DNA of 64,000 nt. Origin: NCED01 sp035493955 (GTDB lineage: Bacteria > Pseudomonadota > Alphaproteobacteria > Caulobacterales > Caulobacteraceae). Made by a program: the position numbers and the translations under genes. Under the pieces are notes generated by a model. It made no database searches and was not told where the DNA came from. It saw only the letters and a list, made by a program, of their open reading frames with translations. The number at the start of each line of letters is the position of its first letter. Position 1 is the stretch's first letter. The stretch spans positions 1 through 64,000 of the forward strand of contig DATJHI010000003.1 in assembly GCA_035493955.1 (NCBI GenBank), in the 5' to 3' direction. Of the stretch, positions 1 through 12,870 are shown in pieces.

Positions 1-2
1 TC

Positions 3-170
3 ACGGAACTCAAGATCATCCACGCGGCGGCCGGACGGCTCGCCCGCGGACAGGTGCAAAAACGCCCGGTGCTCTCATCCTGGTCGAATGTGCTCGACTA
101 TTGCCGCACCGCGATGGCCTTCGCCGAAAAAGAACAGTTTCTTATCCCTCTCCTTTCAGGGGAGGGATAA
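3..170 (+). pseudogene. radC: RadC fragment, cut at both ends
   Basis: The frame starting at base 3 gives 55 residues resembling the stretch of RadC that leads into its JAB/MPN metalloprotease domain: AAAGRLARG, then RPVLSSW, then LDYCRTAMAF and EKEQF. In the family EQF is followed by a conserved strand and the HxHPSGDP metal-binding motif. Here the frame runs instead into a 16-bp-stem hairpin and stops at TAA (168-170), so the catalytic part is absent. The 5' end lies outside the window. It may be a real pseudogene or a false join at a repeat. RadC identity is from residue memory and no alignment was run. Confidence 0.7.
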
Positions 171-174
171 GAAA
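138..174. repeat. Large inverted repeat at the end of the radC fragment
   Basis: Arms 138-153 and 159-174 pair over 16 bp with one mismatch around a TTTCA loop. The element sits between the end of the radC fragment and the stop codon of the convergent gene at 176, so it could terminate transcription both ways. It also coincides exactly with the point where RadC homology ends. Confidence 0.75.
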
Positions 175-175
175 G

Positions 176-862
176 CTACTGCCGCACCAGCGTGATCTCG
201 TCGTCACTCTCCGGCAGGCGCCGCCAGGTGACATTGTCGACCTCTTCAAAGCGCCAAGGATTGCCGCGCGGCGGCACCAGCATCAGTTCGCCGCGATCCA
301 GCCGCCACTGGCTGAAGTTGAGGCGCGCGATGGATGGATCGCACCCGGGCTTGACCGACAAGGCCAGCGCATCGCGCGAGGGCATCGCCGAGAGCGTCAA
401 TCCGCACAGGGTCGTCCCGTTGCCGCGCATGAGCTTCCAGTTGCCCGCGACGTCCTCAGGTGGACGCGGCGGCGGACCGGCGGCCGCGGCGTTCTGCAGG
501 AACAGAACGCCGACCCCCGGCGTCGGCGCTTCGTAAATGCCGTCTTCGACTTCGCTGAACTCGACCAGCGATTTGCCGTCCGGGTCGAGCAGACGCAGCA
601 GATCGTTTTCGGGATAAATCCAGCCGGCCACGTTCTTCACCAGCGGAAACAGGTTGCCGCAATTGGCGTCGAAGTCGACCTTGAAGCCGACCGCCGTGCG
701 GTCGGTCTTGAAATTGGCCGTGCAAATCTTGTCGCGGTCTGCGTTGGAGAATTCCCAGCTCCCGAGCACAGCCTTGGCGGAATCGCCGATGGCTGGAGGC
801 GTTTGCGCGATGGCCGGGGAGGCGAGGCAGAGGGCAAGGAAGGCGGCGACAATGCGGATCAT
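176..862 (-). CDS. Secreted AprI/Inh-like protease-inhibitor family protein
   Basis: A 228-residue protein. The ATG at 862 is chosen because it opens a clean signal peptide (MIRIVAAFLALCLASPAIAQ). The longer frame back to 994 only translates palindromic repeat DNA. The mature part has two similar halves. Each starts with a W-containing strand (SWEFSNADRDKICTANF and NWKLMRGNGTTLCGLTL) with one cysteine, then a second cysteine (DANCGN, KPGCDP) and a further W strand, as in the small beta-barrel metalloprotease inhibitors of the AprI/Inh family. Likely periplasmic. No protease gene lies nearby, so the inhibitor role is inferred from fold resemblance only. Confidence 0.6.
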   Translation of the reverse strand: MIRIVAAFLALCLASPAIAQTPPAIGDSAKAVLGSWEFSNADRDKICTANFKTDRTAVGFKVDFDANCGNLFPLVKNVAGWIYPENDLLRLLDPDGKSLVEFSEVEDGIYEAPTPGVGVLFLQNAAAAGPPPRPPEDVAGNWKLMRGNGTTLCGLTLSAMPSRDALALSVKPGCDPSIARLNFSQWRLDRGELMLVPPRGNPWRFEEVDNVTWRRLPESDDEITLVRQ

Positions 863-882
863 AGACTGAGATCTCTCATCCG

Positions 883-984
883 TCATTCCGGGGCGCGAGC
901 GCAGCGAGCGAACCCGGAATCCATAACCATCAGCGCGGCGGAGTATGGATTCCGGGCCCGCCGCTTCGCGGCGTCCCGGAATGA
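883..984. repeat. Nested intergenic palindromes (REP-like)
   Basis: Outer arms TCATTCCGGG (883-892) and CCCGGAATGA (975-984) enclose inner arms CCCGGAATCCATA (913-925) and TATGGATTCCGGG (944-956). All arms are perfect. Nested elements of this composition are frequent between genes in Bradyrhizobium-type genomes. They are not seen in the rest of this window after about 3.45 kb. Confidence 0.8.
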
Positions 985-1020
985 CCGAGATCATAGCATA
1001 GGGGCATCGGACTCGCCCGC

Positions 1021-1998
1021 CTACCGCTTCGGCGGATAGGGCGTTTCCGGCACCGGCGTGAGCGGCGGCTTGCCGGAGGCCCAGGCCAGGAGGTTGTCGA
1101 CCACGAGCTGGTCCATGGCCGCACGCGTGGCTTCGCTGGCAGAGCCGAGATGCGGGAACAGAACGATGTGGTCCATCTCGATCAGTTCTTTCGGCACATG
1201 CGGTTCGTTCACGACCACATCGAGGCCGGCGGAGAAGATCGTGCGGTCCTTCAGCGCCTTGATCAAAGCCTGCTCGTCAACCACCGAGCCGCGCGCCATG
1301 TTGATCAGGATGCCGTTCGGGCCGAGCGCCTGGAGCACCTCGGCATTGATCATGTTCCGCGTCGCGGCCCCGCCGGGGACAATGATCATCAGCGTGTCGA
1401 CATCGTGCGCCATGTCGATGAGCTTGGGGTAGTACTTGTAATTCACGCCGTCTTGGCGGTTACGGCTGTGATAGACGACGGGCACGCCGAAGGCTTCGAG
1501 ACGACGCGCGATCGCCTTGCCGATGCGGCCCATGCCGACCATGCCGACGGTGCGGTTGCGCAACGTCGCCTTGCTCAGCGGGTAATACTTTTCCGGCCAT
1601 TTGCCTGCGCGGACGTGGCGATCGGCTTGCGGGAACTCGCGCACGGTGCAGAGCAGGAGGCCGAGCGCGGTGTCGGCGACCTCCTCGTTCAGCACGTCGG
1701 GCGTGTTGGTGACGACGATGCCGTGCTCACCGGCCCATTTTGCGTCGATGTGATCGTAGCCGACGCCGAAGCTCGAAATCTGTTCGAGCTTGGGGAAGCG
1801 TTGCATGAAGGCTGCGTCGATCTTGTCGGCGGTGTAGGCGACGGCCAGCGCACGGATCGTCTCGGCATTGGACTTGATGAAGGCGTCGCGGTCGGGATGA
1901 TCGAACAGGACGTGCAGGTCGACCGTGCCTTCGAGGCCTTTGACGATGACCGGCTTCCTGTTGCCGACCAAGAGAACGTGCGGCTTTGCGCCAGCCAT
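1021..1998 (-). CDS. D-2-hydroxyacid dehydrogenase (glyoxylate/hydroxypyruvate reductase type)
   Basis: A 325-residue NAD(P)-dependent D-isomer-specific 2-hydroxyacid dehydrogenase, the usual length for the family. Substrate-binding halves flank a Rossmann domain starting at GMVGMGRIG (about 153-160). The catalytic set is visible: Arg236 in NMARGSVVDE, Glu265 in VVNEPHVP and His283 in LFPHLGSAS. It should interconvert a 2-oxoacid such as glyoxylate or hydroxypyruvate with the D-hydroxyacid in the cytoplasm. It is the last gene of a minus-strand run after the E2 gene, separated by 12 bp, so it is probably co-transcribed. The exact substrate cannot be read from sequence. Confidence 0.85.
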   Translation of the reverse strand: MAGAKPHVLLVGNRKPVIVKGLEGTVDLHVLFDHPDRDAFIKSNAETIRALAVAYTADKIDAAFMQRFPKLEQISSFGVGYDHIDAKWAGEHGIVVTNTPDVLNEEVADTALGLLLCTVREFPQADRHVRAGKWPEKYYPLSKATLRNRTVGMVGMGRIGKAIARRLEAFGVPVVYHSRNRQDGVNYKYYPKLIDMAHDVDTLMIIVPGGAATRNMINAEVLQALGPNGILINMARGSVVDEQALIKALKDRTIFSAGLDVVVNEPHVPKELIEMDHIVLFPHLGSASEATRAAMDQLVVDNLLAWASGKPPLTPVPETPYPPKR

Positions 1999-2010
1999 GC
2001 CATTACTCCG

Positions 2011-3318
2011 TTAGACCAGGAACGTAACCGGCGCTTCGACCAGTGACTTGAACGCCGCCAGGAGTTCGGCGCCGAGCGCGCCGTCCACCACGCGATGGTC
2101 GCAGGACAATGTGACCGTCATCTGGCTGACGAACTTCACACCGCCGCCATCGGTCTCGACCGGCGCCCGGCGCGACGCGCCGACCGCAAGGATCGTCGCA
2201 TGCGGCGGATTGATGATGGCGGAGAATTCGCGCACGCCATACATGCCGAGATTGGAGATGGCGGACGCGCCGCCCTGATACTCGTTCGGCTTCAGCTTTT
2301 TCGAGCGGGCGCGTTCAGCGAGGTCGCGCATGTCAGCGGAGATCGCGGTGAGCGACTTCACGTCGGCGTTGCGCAGCACCGGCGTGATCAGGCCGCCGTC
2401 GAGCGCGACGGCGACGCCGATATCGGCGTGCGTGAAGCGCAGGATGCGGTCTTCCGCCCAGACGGCGTTCGCCGCGGGGACGCGCGTGAGCGCGATCGCC
2501 CAGGCCTTGATGATGAAGTCGTTGAGCGAGAGCTTGAAGGCGGGCTGCTTGTCGGCGCCTTTCGGGGCCGACGCGTTCGCCTCCTCGCGCACCGCCATCA
2601 GCCGGCCGATGTCGATATCGGCGGTGAGATAGAAATGCGGGATGGTCTGCTTGGCCTCGATCAGGCGCGTGGCGATGGTCCGCCGCATCGAGTCGAGCGG
2701 GACCTCCTCATAGGCAATGCCGTCGAACAGCGCCTTGACCTGCGCGGTGCTGGCGCCGGTGGCAATCGCGAGGCCGCGCGCGGGGGCGGCATTTTCGACG
2801 TCGCGCGCGACGATGCGGCCGCGCGGGCCGGTGCCGGAAATGCGAGCGAGATCGATGCCGCGCTCGCCGGCGAGACGGCGCGCCAGCGGCGTCACCGTCG
2901 CGCCGCCGGGGAGCTTGGCCGCACCGTAATTGCGCTCGGGTGTGCGCACCTCGCGCCAGGGGTCCATCGGACCCGCGGGCTTCCAGGTTTGTTGCGGCGA
3001 GACTTGCGTGGCCGACACGGGAATGCTTGCTTTTGGCGCCGGTGCAGCCGCTGCAGCGGCAGGCGCCGGTGCTGCCGAGGCGCCGCCGGCACCGGCGATG
3101 ATCGCCACCACCGCGCCAACCTTGGCCACCTCACCGACTTGAAAGCGGATGTCGGTGAGCGTCCCGGCGCTCGTGGCCGGCACTTCCATCGAGGTCTTGT
3201 CGGTCTCGATCTCGAACAGATTGTCGCCGGGCTTGACGGCGTCGCCGGCCGACTTGAACCACTTCGTGATCTTGCCTTCGGCGACCGTCTCGCCGAGTTG
3301 CGGCATTAGAACGTCCAC
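2011..3318 (-). CDS. 2-oxoacid dehydrogenase complex E2, dihydrolipoamide acyltransferase
   Basis: A 435-residue E2 with standard order. The lipoyl domain has the lipoylated Lys41 in ETDKTSMEV. An Ala/Pro linker spans about 76-105, followed by a peripheral-subunit-binding domain (about 143-175, VTPLARRLAGERGI then GTGPRGRI). The catalytic acyltransferase domain ends in DHRVVDGALG (His408, Asp412). It transfers the acyl group from E1 to CoA. E1 alpha and beta lie upstream in the same direction beyond the aldehyde dehydrogenase. No lipoamide dehydrogenase (E3) is in the window, so E3 would be shared. An acetoin- or pyruvate-type complex is most likely, but the substrate is unproven. Confidence 0.9.
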   Translation of the reverse strand: MDVLMPQLGETVAEGKITKWFKSAGDAVKPGDNLFEIETDKTSMEVPATSAGTLTDIRFQVGEVAKVGAVVAIIAGAGGASAAPAPAAAAAAPAPKASIPVSATQVSPQQTWKPAGPMDPWREVRTPERNYGAAKLPGGATVTPLARRLAGERGIDLARISGTGPRGRIVARDVENAAPARGLAIATGASTAQVKALFDGIAYEEVPLDSMRRTIATRLIEAKQTIPHFYLTADIDIGRLMAVREEANASAPKGADKQPAFKLSLNDFIIKAWAIALTRVPAANAVWAEDRILRFTHADIGVAVALDGGLITPVLRNADVKSLTAISADMRDLAERARSKKLKPNEYQGGASAISNLGMYGVREFSAIINPPHATILAVGASRRAPVETDGGGVKFVSQMTVTLSCDHRVVDGALGAELLAAFKSLVEAPVTFLV

Positions 3319-3338
3319 GCGCCTACCTCTTCGTTGTC

Positions 3339-3436
3339 ATCACCGGGCCGGCCCGCAGGGCCGAGTCCCGGTGATCCCGATTATCTTGGCACAGCCTCGT
3401 CTTCCTAAGCGGGATGGCCGGGACAAGCCCGGCCAT
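3339..3436. repeat. Two intergenic palindromes between ALDH and E2 genes
   Basis: ATCACCGGG (3339-3347) pairs with CCCGGTGAT (3367-3375), and ATGGCCGGG (3414-3422) pairs with CCCGGCCAT (3428-3436). They resemble the repeat family at 883-984 in composition. They interrupt the operon between the aldehyde dehydrogenase and E2 and could act as a processing or attenuation point. Confidence 0.75.
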
Positions 3437-3456
3437 GACAAGGCCGCGGCAGAACA

Positions 3457-4908
3457 TCACCACGTCACCGAGACATACTGCGTCTCGAGAAACTCTTTCA
3501 TGCCTTCCGCCGCGCCTTCGCGGCCGAGGCCAGACTGCTTGGTGCCGCCGAACGGCGCCGCCGGATCGGACACGAGACCGCGATTGAGGCCGATCATGCC
3601 GAAGTCGAGCTTCTCGGAGACGCGCAGGCCGCGCGTGAGATCTTTCGTGTAGAGATACGCCACGAGGCCATATTCGGTGGCGTTGGCGCGCTTGATCGCC
3701 TCGTCCTCGGACTTGAAAGTCTGGATCGAGGCCACCGGCCCAAAGATTTCCTCGTTCAGCATCTTGGCTGTGTCAGGCACGTTGGTGAGCACGGTGGCCG
3801 GATAGAAGAAGCCCGGACCCGTAGGCAGCTTGCCGCCGGTGAGCACCTTCGCGCCCTTTGAAACAGCGTCATCGACCAGCTCGATCACCTTGTCGCGGCC
3901 TTCGGCATTTACCAGCGGGCCGAGCGCGACGCCATCATCAAGCCCGTTGCCCATCTTCAGGCCGGACATCTTGGCGGTCAGCTTCTTGGCGAATTCGTCG
4001 TGCACCTTCTCGTGCACATAGAAGCGGTTCGCCGCCGTGCAGGCCTCGCCCATGTTGCGCATCTTGGCGATCATCGCCCCATCGACGGCGGCGTCGATGT
4101 CGGCGTCCTCGAAGACGATGAAGGGCGCGTTGCCGCCCAGTTCCATCGACGGCTTGACCACATTGTGCGCGGCCTCCTTCAGCAGCACCCGGCCGACCTG
4201 GGTCGAACCGGTGAAGGAGATCACTCGCACCCGCAGATCGGCCAGCATGGCCGAGACCACCGCGCCGGACTGCTGCGACGGGACCACATTGACGACGCCG
4301 GCGGGCACTCCCGCCTCTTCCAGGATCGGCATCAGCGCCAGCATGGTCAGGGGCGTGGCCGAGGCCGGCTTGACCACCACGGTGCAGCCGGCGGCCAGGG
4401 CAGGGCCGATCTTGCGGGTGGCCATGGCGGCGGGGAAGTTCCACGGCGTCACCAGCACCGAGACGCCGGCCGGCTTGTAGTAGGTCAGGATGCGCGCGCC
4501 GGTGGACGGCGCGGTCGAGACCTGGCCGATCACCCGCACCGCTTCTTCGGCGTTCCAGCGGAAGAACTCGGCGGCGTAAGCGGCCTCGGCTCTGCTGTCC
4601 TCCAGGCCCTTGCCGTTCTCCAGGGTGATGATCTTGGCGATCCGCTCCTTCTCGCGGATCATGATCTCATAGGCCTTGCGCAGGATCTCGCCCCGCTCGC
4701 GCGGGCTTTTGGCCGCCCACGCGGCGCCGGCCCTATGGGCGGCGTCCACCGCGCCGATGCAATCCTCGACCGAAGCCGAGGCCACCGTGGTGATGGTCTG
4801 TTCGATGGCCGGGTCCTCGACCTCGAAACGGGCGCCGTCGGAGGCGGGGCGCCACTGGCCGTCGATCCAAAGATCGGTGGAAACCCCGGCCAACAGGTTT
4901 TCGTACAT
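3457..4908 (-). CDS. NAD(P)-dependent aldehyde dehydrogenase, succinate-semialdehyde type
   Basis: A 483-residue ALDH-superfamily enzyme of GabD length. The start is the ATG at 4908, eight bases after the E1 beta stop; the frame continues far upstream but only as an antiphase reading of E1 beta. Visible motifs are TPWNFPAAM (about 154-162), the cofactor-binding GSTQVGR (234-240), the general-base Glu256 in ELGG, and the nucleophile Cys290 in GEACTAANRF. It oxidises a semialdehyde or aldehyde to the acid. Codon use changes inside the gene. The 5' part (above about 4150) is CTG/ACC-rich like the right of the window. The 3' part (below about 3930) uses CTC, ACG, AAA, TTT, TCA and CCT like the left end. 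Both catalytic residues and the reading frame remain intact. Confidence 0.88.
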   Translation of the reverse strand: MYENLLAGVSTDLWIDGQWRPASDGARFEVEDPAIEQTITTVASASVEDCIGAVDAAHRAGAAWAAKSPRERGEILRKAYEIMIREKERIAKIITLENGKGLEDSRAEAAYAAEFFRWNAEEAVRVIGQVSTAPSTGARILTYYKPAGVSVLVTPWNFPAAMATRKIGPALAAGCTVVVKPASATPLTMLALMPILEEAGVPAGVVNVVPSQQSGAVVSAMLADLRVRVISFTGSTQVGRVLLKEAAHNVVKPSMELGGNAPFIVFEDADIDAAVDGAMIAKMRNMGEACTAANRFYVHEKVHDEFAKKLTAKMSGLKMGNGLDDGVALGPLVNAEGRDKVIELVDDAVSKGAKVLTGGKLPTGPGFFYPATVLTNVPDTAKMLNEEIFGPVASIQTFKSEDEAIKRANATEYGLVAYLYTKDLTRGLRVSEKLDFGMIGLNRGLVSDPAAPFGGTKQSGLGREGAAEGMKEFLETQYVSVTW

Positions 4909-4916
4909 GGCGAGCC

Positions 4917-5897
4917 TCAACTTGACAGGGATTTGCGCACCGTCTCCACGACCCGGTCCACGCTTGGGATGACCATGTCTTCCAGAAGATCGGCGGCGGG
5001 CAAGGGAATATGCGGTGCGGTGATGCGCACCGGCGGGCCGTCCAGATCGTAGAAGGCTTCGTCGGCGACGATCGAGACGATCTCGGCCCCCCAGCCGAGG
5101 ACGCGGGGGTTCTCCTCCACCGTGAACACCCGATGGGTGCGGGCTACCGACCCGAGCAGGGTCTGGGTGTCGAGGGGGACCAGGGAGCGCACGTCGATGA
5201 CCTCGGCGGAGATGCCGAACTCGGCCGCCAGCCGTTCGGCGGCGGCCAGCGCCCGGTGGACCATCAGGCCCAGCGCGATGAGGGTGCAGTCCGTGCCGGG
5301 CCTTAGGATCTTGGCCGTGCCCAGGGTGTCGACGATCTCCCCGTCGGGGACCTCGCCCTTGATGGCGTAGAGGCCCTTGTGCTCCATGAACATGACCGGG
5401 TCCGGATCGCGCACCGCCGCCGCCATCAGCCCGATCACGTCCACCGGCGAAGAGGGCGAGACCACCTTCAGGCCGGGGAACTGCATGCACCAGTTCTCGA
5501 CGCACTGGCTGTGCTGGGCCCCGAAGCGAAGGCCGCCGCCGCCGCCGAAGCGGATCACCAGCGGACAGCCGACCTGCCCATTGGTCATGTAGCGGGCCTT
5601 GGGCATCTCGTTGGCGACGTAGTCGTAACAGACGGCCAGGAAGTCGGCGAACATGATCTCGGCGATGGGCTTCAGGCCGGTCATCGCCGCGCCCATGGCC
5701 GCGCCCAGGATCGCCTGTTCGGAGATCGGGGTGTCGCGCACCCGCAGGGGGCCGAACTGGTCCAGCAGGCCAAGCGTGGCCTTGAACACGCCGCCGGCTT
5801 TGGCGATGTCCTCGCCGAGGAAGACCACGTCCTCGTCGCGCGCCATCTCCTGGGCGATGCCGCGGGCGACGGCCTCGCGATAGGTCAGTTCCGCCAT
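4917..5897 (-). CDS. 2-oxoacid dehydrogenase E1 component, beta subunit
   Basis: A 326-residue transketolase-like beta subunit beginning MAELTYREAVARGIAQEM, with the conserved GEDI (28-31) and the segment RFGGGGGLRFGAQHSQ near the active site. With the alpha subunit it forms the thiamine-diphosphate E1 that decarboxylates a 2-oxoacid and acylates E2. Its start overlaps the end of the alpha gene by 13 bases (5885-5897), implying translational coupling, and the aldehyde dehydrogenase follows after 8 bases. Confidence 0.92.
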   Translation of the reverse strand: MAELTYREAVARGIAQEMARDEDVVFLGEDIAKAGGVFKATLGLLDQFGPLRVRDTPISEQAILGAAMGAAMTGLKPIAEIMFADFLAVCYDYVANEMPKARYMTNGQVGCPLVIRFGGGGGLRFGAQHSQCVENWCMQFPGLKVVSPSSPVDVIGLMAAAVRDPDPVMFMEHKGLYAIKGEVPDGEIVDTLGTAKILRPGTDCTLIALGLMVHRALAAAERLAAEFGISAEVIDVRSLVPLDTQTLLGSVARTHRVFTVEENPRVLGWGAEIVSIVADEAFYDLDGPPVRITAPHIPLPAADLLEDMVIPSVDRVVETVRKSLSS

Positions 5898-6922
5898 GCC
5901 CAGCCCCCGTCGGCGTAAACGTCGGTGAACAGAATATCCGCAGAGGTGGTCGGCGCCGCCTTGCAGGCCGCGGTGGCGTCGTCGACGATCTTCGCCACCT
6001 CGGCGTCGATCGCCTGCATCTGCGCCTCGGCGACCCCGAACTGGCGCAGGCGCTCCCGGTAGATCAGCAGCGGGTCCTTCTCCTTCCAGCGTTCCAGTTC
6101 GCCCTCGGGGCGATACTTGGCCGGGTCGGCGCGGGAGTGGCCGGAATGGCGGTAGGTCAGGGCCTCGATCAGGGAGGGGCCGTCGCCGGCGCGGGCCTTC
6201 TCGAAAGCCTTGCTCATGGTGCGGAACACCACGTCGGCGTCGTTGCCGTCGATGACGATCCGCTCGAGGCCGTTGGCCGAGGCCCGGTCCGCCGCCGGAT
6301 GTTCCACCGAGGTCACTTCCGAGATTGGGGTGTACTCCATGTAGAGATTGTTCTCGCAGACGAAGACCACCGGCAGCTTCCAGATCGCCGCGAAATTCAG
6401 CGCCTCGTGGAAGGCCCCGATGTTGGTGGTCCCGTCGCCGAAGAAACAGACGGTGACGTCGCCGGCCTGCTTGTACTGGGACCGCCAGGCCGCCCCGCAG
6501 GCGATGGGAAGATGGGCCCCGATGATGGCGTAGGAGCCCATCACCCCGTGCTCGACCGAGGTCAGGTGCATCGACCCGCCCTTGCCGCGCATCAGGCCGT
6601 TGTCGCGGCCCATCAGTTCGCCCAGGACCTTCTCCACCGGCACGCCGCGGGCCAGGGTGTGGGCGTGGCCGCGGTAGGTGCAGAAACTGAGGTCCCCCGG
6701 CTTCATGGCGGCGGCGACGCCGGCGGCGATGGCCTCCTGGCCGATGGACAGGTGGCTGGTGCCCTTGATCAGGTTCTCGAAGAACAGGTCGTTGGCCCGC
6801 TGCTCGGCCTGGCGGATGGTGACCTGCAGCCGGTACATCTCCAGCCGCTTGGCTTCGCCGATGTCGTCGTTCGCCTTCAGGGCGACGGCGGCGCCTGGGG
6901 CGCGAGCGGGTTTCCTCGCCAT
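5885..6922 (-). CDS. 2-oxoacid dehydrogenase E1 component, alpha subunit
   Basis: A 345-residue E1 alpha. The ThDP/Mg-binding motif begins GDG (162-164) and ends ENN (190-192), the family spacing of about 28 residues. The phosphate-loop region YRGHAHTLARG and the segment RGKGGSMH are conserved as in acetoin/pyruvate dehydrogenase alpha subunits. It is the first gene of the minus-strand operon E1 alpha, E1 beta, aldehyde dehydrogenase, E2, hydroxyacid dehydrogenase. The divergent GntR gene starts 278 bases away and is the obvious candidate regulator. Confidence 0.92.
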   Translation of the reverse strand: MARKPARAPGAAVALKANDDIGEAKRLEMYRLQVTIRQAEQRANDLFFENLIKGTSHLSIGQEAIAAGVAAAMKPGDLSFCTYRGHAHTLARGVPVEKVLGELMGRDNGLMRGKGGSMHLTSVEHGVMGSYAIIGAHLPIACGAAWRSQYKQAGDVTVCFFGDGTTNIGAFHEALNFAAIWKLPVVFVCENNLYMEYTPISEVTSVEHPAADRASANGLERIVIDGNDADVVFRTMSKAFEKARAGDGPSLIEALTYRHSGHSRADPAKYRPEGELERWKEKDPLLIYRERLRQFGVAEAQMQAIDAEVAKIVDDATAACKAAPTTSADILFTDVYADGGWAWRN

Positions 6923-7105
6923 GACTGGAACCTCGAAGGTCTCTTGATTGCGGGAGAGGGTTTTAGCCGATCAGGCGGGCGGGGGAAGCGGCATGACCGC
7001 CGGCCGGGGTGCGGGGCAGGGCGCCGGGTCGGCGAGGCGGGGGATGCGCATCAAAAATGGGCCTTGGCCATGTCGAACCGCTCGCTGCGCCGTTGCGCCG
7101 GTTAT

Positions 7106-7140
7106 CGACAATTTCGGGGTATACGCAAGAAATTTCGTCG
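7106..7140. promoter_or_regulatory. Candidate GntR operator between E1 alpha and the regulator
   Basis: In the divergent intergenic region an imperfect inverted repeat (CGACAATTTC at 7106-7115 against GAAATTTCGTCG at 7129-7140) surrounds a perfect GTATAC palindrome (7119-7124). GntR/FadR-family regulators often bind short AT-rich palindromes of this type, and the next gene encodes one. The assignment is inference from symmetry and position. Confidence 0.45.
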
Positions 7141-7200
7141 TTTTGGCGGGGTGCGGCCGGAGCGGTTGACCCCGCCCGGCGGTTCTTCGACATTGGGGGG

Positions 7201-7968
7201 ATGGGACGACCCCGAACCAACGCCTTGACCCCTGCCGAACCCGTGGACGATCTGTCGCCCGAGCCTGCCCGCGAGGCGGACGCGGGTACGAAGACCGCCC
7301 CCGACAAGGCCAACTCCTTGACCGGTTCGGTCTATCAGCAGCTGCGCGCCGACCTCCTGTCCGGTCACTATCGCCCGGGCGAGAAGCTGCGGGCCGAGGA
7401 CCTGCGTCGCCGCTTCAACATCGGCTCCAGTCCCATCCGCGAAGCGCTGAACCGGCTCCTGGCCGAGGGTTTCGTCGCCCTGGAGGAGCAGAAGGGCTTT
7501 CGTGTCGCCCCGGTGAGCGGCCAGGAGCTCGAGGAACTGGTGCGGGCGCGCTGCCTGATCGACGGGGCCGCGGTCGCCGAGGGCATCAAGCGTTACGAGA
7601 CCGGCTGGGAGGAAGGGCTGGTGCTGGCCCTGCACCGGCTGTCGCGGGTGGCCAGGCGGACCGACGAGGAGCCCAACGCCGACAATCCCGAATGGGAGCG
7701 GCTGCACCGGGCCTTCCATTCCGCCCTGGTCGCGGGATGCGGCTCGCGCTGGCTGTCGCGGATCAGCGAGCAATTGTTCGACAGCGCCGAACGTTACCGG
7801 CTGCTGGCCGCCGACGCGCTTTCCCCACGCAACGAGCTGGAGGAGCACCGCGCCATCACCCAGGCCTGCCTCGACCGCCGTCCTGAGGACGCCACCCGGC
7901 TGATCGAGGCCCACTATGCGAGCACTTGCCACACCATCCTGAAGTCGTTTCCGATGGCGGGTCGCTGA
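7201..7968 (+). CDS. GntR-family (FadR/FCD-type) transcriptional regulator
   Basis: A 255-residue protein. The ATG at 7201 directly follows a G-rich stretch and gives the shortest sensible leader. A longer frame to 7009 exists but reads as low-complexity Arg/Gly. The winged helix spans about 40-105, with YQQLRADLLSGHYRPGEKL and the recognition part SSPIREALNRLLAEG, followed by an all-alpha FCD effector domain with His/Asp residues (LHRAFHSAL, EEHRAI) that usually bind metal and an organic acid. It is divergent from the E1/E2 operon and probably represses it in response to its substrate. Confidence 0.85.
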   Translation: MGRPRTNALTPAEPVDDLSPEPAREADAGTKTAPDKANSLTGSVYQQLRADLLSGHYRPGEKLRAEDLRRRFNIGSSPIREALNRLLAEGFVALEEQKGFRVAPVSGQELEELVRARCLIDGAAVAEGIKRYETGWEEGLVLALHRLSRVARRTDEEPNADNPEWERLHRAFHSALVAGCGSRWLSRISEQLFDSAERYRLLAADALSPRNELEEHRAITQACLDRRPEDATRLIEAHYASTCHTILKSFPMAGR

Positions 7969-8075
7969 TAGAGAGATGGAATAGAGGCGCGGGGTCCGCC
8001 CAAGGCCTGCACGGTCGCTGTTTGTTGATTGGATTAGGTCTGGCGCGAAACGGCTAAGAATGGCATGCGCACTCG

Positions 8076-8090
8076 CCCCCGCAGCGGGGG
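8076..8090 (+). terminator. GC hairpin in the gltB leader
   Basis: CCCCCG (8076-8081), loop CAG, CGGGGG (8085-8090), perfectly paired, with GCAC/GTGC-like flanks. It lies between the GntR stop (7968) and gltB start (8182). It could end the GntR transcript or act in the gltB leader. There is no T tract, so the role is uncertain. Confidence 0.35.
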
Positions 8091-8181
8091 TGCTTGCCAA
8101 GTCCGGCCGGGTGACAGAAAACTTCCCCGATCCCGCAGGCCTGCATTCGCCGAAGCCTCTGAAGTTCAGGAACCTGCCCGT

Positions 8182-12825
<4,644 letters not shown>

Positions 12826-12870
12826 CAACGAGCGCGCGATGCGAAGAAGCAGATCCCCCTCTTTCGCGTA

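Noticed and set aside
4909..5505. In-frame extension of the aldehyde dehydrogenase into the E1 beta gene
   Set aside because: The extension is the antiphase reading of E1 beta (Gly/Arg/His-rich). The family N-terminus begins at the ATG at 4908.
8055..8080. TGGCAT followed by TCGC, considered as a sigma-54 promoter for gltB
   Set aside because: The -12 element is not GC at the right spacing and the TGGCAC core is altered.
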